From: Roseicyclus sp.
GTDB taxonomy: Bacteria; Pseudomonadota; Alphaproteobacteria; Rhodobacterales; Rhodobacteraceae
Reading direction: 5' to 3'
DNA: 64,000 bases
Assembly: GCF_018402035.1 (NCBI RefSeq)
Contig: NZ_JAGYJN010000002.1
Coordinates: forward strand, 124,001 to 188,000
The notes beneath the pieces were generated by a model, which had not been told where the DNA came from, did no database searches, and saw only the letters and a list, made by a program, of their open reading frames with translations. The translations under genes were made by a program, and so were the position numbers. Below, piece by piece: positions 58,728 through 64,000 of the stretch; the first letter of the stretch is position 1; every line of letters begins with the position of its first letter.

Positions 58728-60971
58728 ATGGCACAGCGTATCGAAACAGAGAGCCGCAAGCTCCTGAGCCGTTTGCAGGGCGTGATGGCCGATTCCGCCG
58801 CTGGTCAAGAGCGGCTGGATCGCATCACCCATCTGATCGCGGATTCGATGGGGACCGAGGTCTGCTCGATCTACCTCTTGCGCGATCAAGACACGCTTGA
58901 GCTTTGCGCCACCCAAGGCCTCGCCCCTGAGGCGGTTCATGTCACGCGTATGCGGTTGGGCGAGGGTCTGGTTGGTCGCGTCGCGCGCGCGGCCCAGCCG
59001 ATCAACACCGCCAATGCACCGGCAGAACGCGGCTTTCGCTACATGCCCGAAACAGGCGAAGAGCGCTATTCCAGCTTTCTGGGCGTTCCGATCCAGCGCT
59101 TGGGCGAACGCTTGGGCGTGTTGGTCGTGCAATCGCGTGATGCGCGCGAGTTCTCCGATGACGCCGTCTATGGGCTAGAAGTCGTCGCCATGGTGCTGGC
59201 CGAGATGACCGAGCTTGGCGCCTTTATCGGCGAAGGCGCGGCCTTGGCCGAGCGGCACAAGCAACAGGTGATGTTTCGCGGCGCTTGTGCACAAGAAGGT
59301 GCCGCGATGGGCCATGTCTGGCTGCATGAGCCGCGCGTGGTTGTCACCCGGCCCGTTGCCGACGACCCCGAGGCCGAGCTTGCCCGCCTGCATCAGGCGG
59401 TCGAGCAGTTGCGCATCGATATCGACGAATTGATGACACGCGCGCCCATGGCCGAGGGCGAACAGCGCGAAGTGCTAGAGGCCTACCGCATGTTCGCTCA
59501 TTCGCGCGGCTGGATGCGCCGGATCGAAGAGGATATCGGGCGCGGCCTTTCGGCCGAGGCGGCGGTGGAAAAAGAACAATCGACCGCGCGTGCCCGGATG
59601 GAGACGGTGCCAGATGCTTATTTGCGCGACCGCCTGCATGACCTTGATGATCTGTCCAATCGCCTGCTGCGGCGCTTGACGGGTCAGGGCCGTGATACAG
59701 GTGCCGAATTGCCGGCCGATCCGGTTTTGGTGGCACGCAATATTGGACCGGCGGAACTGCTCGATTATGGGCGTCGCCTGAAAGCCGTGGTGTTGGAAGA
59801 GGGATCGGTCGGCAGCCATGCCACCATCGTCGCCCGCGCGCTGGCCATTCCGCTGGTCATCCATGCGCGCGCGATCACGACCGAGGCACTTAATGGCGAT
59901 TTGATCTTGGTCGATGGCGATCAGGGCGTTGTGCATCTGCGCCCCGAAGACAATGTTGCCTCGGCCTTTCGTGACAAGATGGCGATGCAGGCCGAGGCGC
60001 AACAGCGCTATGCCTCGATCCGCGACAAACAGGCCGAGGCGCTGTGCGGCACGGTCATCTCATTGCAGATGAACGCAGGGCTGATGGCCGATCTCCCCTC
60101 TCTGCCGTCATCGGGGGCGGATGGTGTGGGGCTGTTTCGCACCGAGTTGCAGTTTTTGACCCGCAACACGGTGCCGCGCCGGGGCGAATTGGCCGCTCTT
60201 TACGCCCGCGTCATGGATGCCGCAGGCGGCAAGCGCGTCGTATTTCGCACGCTCGATATCGGGTCGGACAAGGTGCTGCCCTATATGAAAAAGACCGAAG
60301 AACCCAATCCAGCGCTTGGCTGGCGGGCAATCCGGGTGGGGCTGGACAAGCCCGGCGTAATGCGGATGCAGCTACAGGCTTTGATCCGCGCGGCAAATGG
60401 GCGGCCTTTGGCGGTGATGTTTCCCTTCATCGCCCAACTCGAAGAATACATGCAGGCGCGCGATCATCTCTTGCGTGAAATGGATCGCGAGGCCGCCTTG
60501 GGCCATGTGCTGCCAGAGAAACTTGAAATCGGCGCGATGCTTGAAACACCCTCGCTGGCCTTTGCGCCGCGACAGTTTTTCGAGGAATGCGATTTCATCT
60601 CAATCGGCGGCAACGACCTGAAACAGTTCTTTTTCGCCGCCGACCGCGAGAATGAGCGCGTGCGCCGCCGCTATGACACGCTCAATGTCAGCTTCCTGAC
60701 CTTTCTCGAACAGATCGTGCATCGCTGCCGCGACACTGACACGCCGCTCAGCTTTTGTGGCGAGGATGCGGGCCGCCCGATCGAGGCGCTGTGTTTCGCC
60801 GCCATGGGGCTACGCGCGCTGTCGATGCGGCCTGCCTCCATCGGGCCGGTGAAATCGCTGTTGCGCCGTGTCGATCTGCGCGAGGCGCGCGCGGTGATCA
60901 ACGAGGCACGCGCCAGCGGCGCACAATCGGTCCGCGCCGGCGTGATGGATTGGCTGAAACGGCAAGGTTAA
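58728..60971 (+). CDS. ptsP: PEP-protein phosphotransferase of the nitrogen PTS (EI-Ntr)
   Basis: 747 residues from ATG 58728. GAF domain, about residues 20-165 (RITHLIADSMGTEVCSIYLL, GLVGRVARAAQPINTANAPA, FLGVPIQRLGERLGVLVVQS), then PEP-utiliser N-domain (VVLEEGSVGSHATIVARALA with the phospho-His in GSHATI), and the TIM-barrel (DGVGLFRTELQFLTRNTVPR, LEIGAMLETPSLAF, FISIGGNDLKQFFFAADREN, PLSFCGEDAGRP). It phosphorylates NPr (PtsO) and links nitrogen state to K+ transport and other targets. lysC-ptsP adjacency is conserved in Rhodobacterales. Confidence 0.96.
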   Translation: MAQRIETESRKLLSRLQGVMADSAAGQERLDRITHLIADSMGTEVCSIYLLRDQDTLELCATQGLAPEAVHVTRMRLGEGLVGRVARAAQPINTANAPAERGFRYMPETGEERYSSFLGVPIQRLGERLGVLVVQSRDAREFSDDAVYGLEVVAMVLAEMTELGAFIGEGAALAERHKQQVMFRGACAQEGAAMGHVWLHEPRVVVTRPVADDPEAELARLHQAVEQLRIDIDELMTRAPMAEGEQREVLEAYRMFAHSRGWMRRIEEDIGRGLSAEAAVEKEQSTARARMETVPDAYLRDRLHDLDDLSNRLLRRLTGQGRDTGAELPADPVLVARNIGPAELLDYGRRLKAVVLEEGSVGSHATIVARALAIPLVIHARAITTEALNGDLILVDGDQGVVHLRPEDNVASAFRDKMAMQAEAQQRYASIRDKQAEALCGTVISLQMNAGLMADLPSLPSSGADGVGLFRTELQFLTRNTVPRRGELAALYARVMDAAGGKRVVFRTLDIGSDKVLPYMKKTEEPNPALGWRAIRVGLDKPGVMRMQLQALIRAANGRPLAVMFPFIAQLEEYMQARDHLLREMDREAALGHVLPEKLEIGAMLETPSLAFAPRQFFEECDFISIGGNDLKQFFFAADRENERVRRRYDTLNVSFLTFLEQIVHRCRDTDTPLSFCGEDAGRPIEALCFAAMGLRALSMRPASIGPVKSLLRRVDLREARAVINEARASGAQSVRAGVMDWLKRQG

Positions 60972-61032
60972 GCCCCCTTGCAAACCCCTTGCGCCGGACG
61001 CAAGGATGGGGCCGGCCAACGGATGTGGGGGG

Positions 61033-62337
61033 ATGTCTTCCGCGACGCGCCTGATGCCCACGGCCATGCTGACACCCAAGATCCTGACGACCCTCCCCCA
61101 AAGCACACCGAAAAGCGTGATGGCCGATCTTATCGCGGGCATCACCGTGGCGATGGTGGCGCTTCCGCTTAGCCTTGCGATTGCCATCGCCTCGGGGGCG
61201 GCACCGGCCACGGGGCTGGTGACGGCGATTGTGGCGGGGTTCTTGATCTCGGCGCTGGGAGGCAGCCGGGTGCAGATCGGCGGGCCGACCGGTGCCTTTA
61301 TCGTCGTCGTGCATGGTGTGATCACAGCGCATGGGTTTGACGGGCTGGTCCTGGCCACGCTGATGGCGGGGGTCATCCTTGTCATCGCGGGGCTATTGAG
61401 GGCCGGAAGCCTGATCCGGCTGGTGCCAGAGCCGGTGATCAACGGCTTTACCATCGGCATCGCCGCAATCATCGCGCTCAGCCAGCTTCCCGATGCGGTG
61501 GGGATCACGCTGCCCGCAGGCACGCCCGCCGAGGCGATGGAGCGGCTGCCCGCGATCTGGGCCGCGCGCGACAGCCTTGATTGGCCAAGCCTCGCCGTGG
61601 GTCTGGCCACGATCATCGCCATCGTGGGCTTGCGCCGCGCAGTCCCGCGCTTTCCGGGGCTGATCGTCGCCGTGGCCTTGGCCTCGGCGGGGGTGGCGCT
61701 GTGGGATTTGCCGGTGGACACGCTTGGCGACCGTTTCGGGGCCTTGCCAGCAAGCCTGCCGATGCCAAGCCTGCCGGTGATCACGCTGGCGCGGCTGATC
61801 GAGCTTTTGCCCTCGGCGCTGATCATCGCCTTTCTTGCGGGGGTCGAGTCGCTGTTGTCGGCGATGGTCGCGGATCGGATGGTGCAGGGCAAACACCGCC
61901 CCAGCGCCGAGATCTTGGCCCAAGGCGTGGCCAATATCGGATCGGCGTTGATGGGCGGGCTTCCGGCGACGGGGGCGATTGCGCGCACCGCCACCAATGT
62001 GCGCGCCGGTGGGCGCACGCCGCTTGCGGGGATTTTCCATGCCATGGTGATCTTGGTGGTGATGCTTTTGGCGGCACCCATGGCCAGCTATCTCGTCATG
62101 CCCGCGCTGGCGGGGCTGTTGATCGTCACCGCATGGAACATGTCCGAGCCGCAACATTGGCGCGGCTATCTGACCACGGGCCGCATCTCGGACCGGATGC
62201 TGCTTATCTTGACGCTGGTGCTGACGGTGCTGACTGATCTGACTGTGGCCATTGCCGTGGGCGTGGCAATCGGCCTTGCGCTGCGGCTCAAGCGGCGTGA
62301 CGTTCCGCCGGCAGACTGGACGCCACCCGACAGGTAG
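61033..62337 (+). CDS. SulP-family anion transporter lacking a STAS domain
   Basis: Up to 443 residues; candidate starts are ATG 61006, 61033, 61054 and 61066, with 61033 preceded by a G-rich stretch. About 11-12 helices: SulP signature VALPLSLAIAIASGAAPATG, GSRVQIGGPTGAFIVVVHGV, LAGVESLLSAMVADRMVQGK, ALMGGLPATGAIARTATNVR AGGRTPLAG. The chain stops after the last helix (LTVAIAVGVAIGLALRLKRR) and about 15 more residues, so the usual cytoplasmic STAS domain of about 120 residues is missing. Substrate could be sulfate, bicarbonate or a dicarboxylate; not decidable. Confidence 0.88.
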   Translation: MSSATRLMPTAMLTPKILTTLPQSTPKSVMADLIAGITVAMVALPLSLAIAIASGAAPATGLVTAIVAGFLISALGGSRVQIGGPTGAFIVVVHGVITAHGFDGLVLATLMAGVILVIAGLLRAGSLIRLVPEPVINGFTIGIAAIIALSQLPDAVGITLPAGTPAEAMERLPAIWAARDSLDWPSLAVGLATIIAIVGLRRAVPRFPGLIVAVALASAGVALWDLPVDTLGDRFGALPASLPMPSLPVITLARLIELLPSALIIAFLAGVESLLSAMVADRMVQGKHRPSAEILAQGVANIGSALMGGLPATGAIARTATNVRAGGRTPLAGIFHAMVILVVMLLAAPMASYLVMPALAGLLIVTAWNMSEPQHWRGYLTTGRISDRMLLILTLVLTVLTDLTVAIAVGVAIGLALRLKRRDVPPADWTPPDR

Positions 62338-62390
62338 CGCTACAGCTTTGCGAAGCCTGCGCCCAACGGCGCAAGTGAGAGGGAGCGGTG

Positions 62391-64000
62391 ATGCTGACGC
62401 AGGATTTTGGCGATTGGGATGTGGTGATTGTCGGCGCTGGCTCGGCGGGCTGCGTCTTGGCCAATCGCTTGTCGGCCGATCCCACATGCAAGGTGCTGTT
62501 GCTTGAGGCAGGCGGTAGCGACAACCGGCTTTGGGTGCATGTGCCGGTGGGCTATCTTTACGCCATGGGCGATCCCTCGCTCGACTGGTGCCTCAAGACC
62601 GAGGCAGAGCCGGGGCTGAACGGGCGGGCGCTGAACTATCCGCGCGGGCGTGTGCTGGGCGGGTGCTCGTCGATCAACGGCATGATCTACATGCGCGGAC
62701 AGGCCCGCGATTACGATCTTTGGCGGCAGATGGGCAATATCGGCTGGGGCTGGGATGATGTGCTGCCCTATTTCAAACGCTCGGAAAGCTATCACGGCGG
62801 GGCCGATGCGGCGCATGGCGAGACGGGCGAATTGCGCGTGGAACGCCAGCGCCTCGCATGGCCCATCCTTGATGCCGTGGCCGAGGCCGCGGGCGAGCTG
62901 GGTATCCCGCGCAGCGATGATTTCAACCGCGGCGACAATGAGGGTGCGGGCTATTTCGAGGTGAACCAACGCCGCGGCCTGCGCTGGAACGCGCGCCGCG
63001 CCTTTCTTGACCCTGCGCGCCGCCGCCCCAACCTGCGGATCGTGACAGGGGCCGAGGTGGCGCGGTTGAGCTTTGCGGGCAAGCGCGCAACAGGGGTGAT
63101 CTTTCGCCAAGATGGCACCGCCTATCATGCGCGCGCGGGTGGCGAGGTTGTCTTGTCGGCGGGGGCCATCGGCACGCCCAAGATCCTAGAGTTGTCGGGG
63201 ATCGGACGGGCCGATATCCTCAAACCCTTGGGCATCGATGTGGTGCAAGACACGCAAGGCGTGGGCGAGAACCTTGCCGATCACCTTCAGATCCGCACGA
63301 TTTTCCGCATCACGGGCGCGCGCACGCTGAATGATTGGTATGCCAGCACTTTGGGCAAGCTGAAGATCGGGCTTGATTACGCGCTGAAACGCTCTGGGCC
63401 CTTGGCCATGGCCCCGTCGCAACTGGGGATTTTCACCCGATCTTCGCCCGAGCATGAGACACCGAACATCGAGTATCATGTCCAACCCTTGTCGCTTGAC
63501 GCCTTTGGCCAGCCTTTGCACCGCTTTCCCGCGCTGACTGTGTCGGTGTGCAACCTGCGCCCTGAAAGCCGTGGATCGGTGCATGTGACCACTGCCGATC
63601 CGGGCAAGCCACCGGCGATCAAGCCCAATTACCTCTCGGCTCCGGCCGATCAGCGGGTCGCGGTCGCATCGATCCGCCATGCCCGCGCGCTGATGGCCAC
63701 AAAGCGCATGGCCGAATTCCAACCCGTCGAGATCAAACCCGGCCCCGCAGTCGATGGCGAGGCCGCGTTGCTGCAAGCCGCCGGTGATATCTCGACCACC
63801 ATCTTTCACCCGGTCGCGACGGCGCGGATGGGGGTTGATGCGGGTGCGGTGGTCGCGCCTGACCTGACGGTCAACGGGATCAAAGGGCTGTCGATTGCCG
63901 ATGCTTCGGTCATGCCGGCGATCACCAGCGGCAATACCCATGCCCCGGTGACGATGATCGCCGAGAAAGCCGCCGAGATGATCATCGCGCGCTTGCGCGG
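62391..64000 (+). CDS. GMC-family FAD oxidoreductase (choline dehydrogenase-like), 3' end outside window
   Basis: Open from ATG 62391 (with GAGAGGGAG upstream) to the window end, 536 codons. FAD-binding VVIVGAGSAGCVLANRLSAD (GxGxxG at 15-20), LLLEAGG, YPRGRVLGGCSSINGMIYMR (GMC signature 1), GAIGTPKILELSGIG (signature 2), and the active-site end TTIFHPVATARMGVD plus ITSGNTHAPVTMIAEKAAE. The usual NTNAP reads NTHAP, so the second catalytic position is His. Family oxidises primary alcohols such as choline or long-chain alcohols to aldehydes. It starts 53 bp after the SulP gene. Only the last few residues are missing. Confidence 0.92.
   Translation, partial: MLTQDFGDWDVVIVGAGSAGCVLANRLSADPTCKVLLLEAGGSDNRLWVHVPVGYLYAMGDPSLDWCLKTEAEPGLNGRALNYPRGRVLGGCSSINGMIYMRGQARDYDLWRQMGNIGWGWDDVLPYFKRSESYHGGADAAHGETGELRVERQRLAWPILDAVAEAAGELGIPRSDDFNRGDNEGAGYFEVNQRRGLRWNARRAFLDPARRRPNLRIVTGAEVARLSFAGKRATGVIFRQDGTAYHARAGGEVVLSAGAIGTPKILELSGIGRADILKPLGIDVVQDTQGVGENLADHLQIRTIFRITGARTLNDWYASTLGKLKIGLDYALKRSGPLAMAPSQLGIFTRSSPEHETPNIEYHVQPLSLDAFGQPLHRFPALTVSVCNLRPESRGSVHVTTADPGKPPAIKPNYLSAPADQRVAVASIRHARALMATKRMAEFQPVEIKPGPAVDGEAALLQAAGDISTTIFHPVATARMGVDAGAVVAPDLTVNGIKGLSIADASVMPAITSGNTHAPVTMIAEKAAEMIIARLR

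Noticed and set aside
62340..63128. 262-codon minus-strand frame
   Set aside because: Antisense to the GMC oxidoreductase, which has all FAD motifs on the + strand.

Overview
The window reads as a piece of a GC-rich alphaproteobacterial chromosome, most likely Rhodobacterales (Rhodobacteraceae-like). The grounds are family-level sequence recognition (IlvC, CoxI, SPOR lipoprotein, UbiH-type monooxygenase), a perfect TTAA-N7-TTAA CtrA-type site, an alphaproteobacterial type A RNase P RNA and typical Rhodobacteraceae intergenic palindromes. I cannot name a genus.

It has two very different halves that meet at tRNA-Ser(TGA) near 23.4 kb. Positions 1-23.3 kb are accessory DNA: a LysR gene and a polyamine-type ABC operon (potD/A/B/C-like), the 3' half of a decayed initiator tRNA, an IS3 end that cuts a plasmid/phage-type primase gene, a TOTE-type primase-helicase gene lying between two 140-bp direct repeats, a large serine recombinase cassette (small protein, DUF2924, recombinase, HTH), three small genes including a secreted protein with five Cys repeats, groES-groEL, a second decayed copy of the HTH gene, and a HAD / PhnW-like transaminase / CDP-alcohol phosphatidyltransferase / cytidylyltransferase-like cluster that looks like a route to a phosphonate (or phospho-amino-alcohol) headgroup. 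Nearly every gene longer than 500 bp here carries one to five frameshifts, yet the protein stays well conserved on both sides of each break.

Positions 23.4-64 kb are ordinary core chromosome: SPOR lipoprotein, D-Ala-D-Ala carboxypeptidase, tmk-holB-tatD-MBL, AEC transporter, ABC exporter, FAH hydrolase, tRNA-Leu(GAG), lipB, ctaD (coxA), DUF2244, yqeY/carA divergent pair, a membrane glycosyltransferase behind a CtrA site, GntR regulator, HAD nucleotidase, ubiH-like gene, class V aminotransferase, two Lrp regulators divergent from ilvC, CAP-domain lipoprotein, hisN-like phosphatase, XRE regulator, quinone oxidoreductase, Bax inhibitor-1 protein, rpmG, UPF0173 hydrolase, gatC-gatA, excalibur lipoprotein, amidase, rnpB, SDR, lysC, DUF1127, ptsP, SulP transporter and a GMC oxidoreductase that runs off the end. 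Five genes here (ABC exporter, ctaD, aminotransferase, ilvC, excalibur lipoprotein) also have single-base frameshifts, mostly in short homopolymers. For ctaD and ilvC removing the indels restores exactly the expected length, so some sequence error in the source is likely; the roughly eight-fold higher indel density left of 23.4 kb may be poor coverage, true decay, or both.

Non-coding structure is rich: two copies of a 117-bp palindromic element with compensatory stem changes, clusters of perfect 20-22-bp palindromes behind genes, a second dispersed GC-hairpin repeat, and many clear intrinsic terminators, one of which lies inside the annotated 5' end of the DUF2244 gene.
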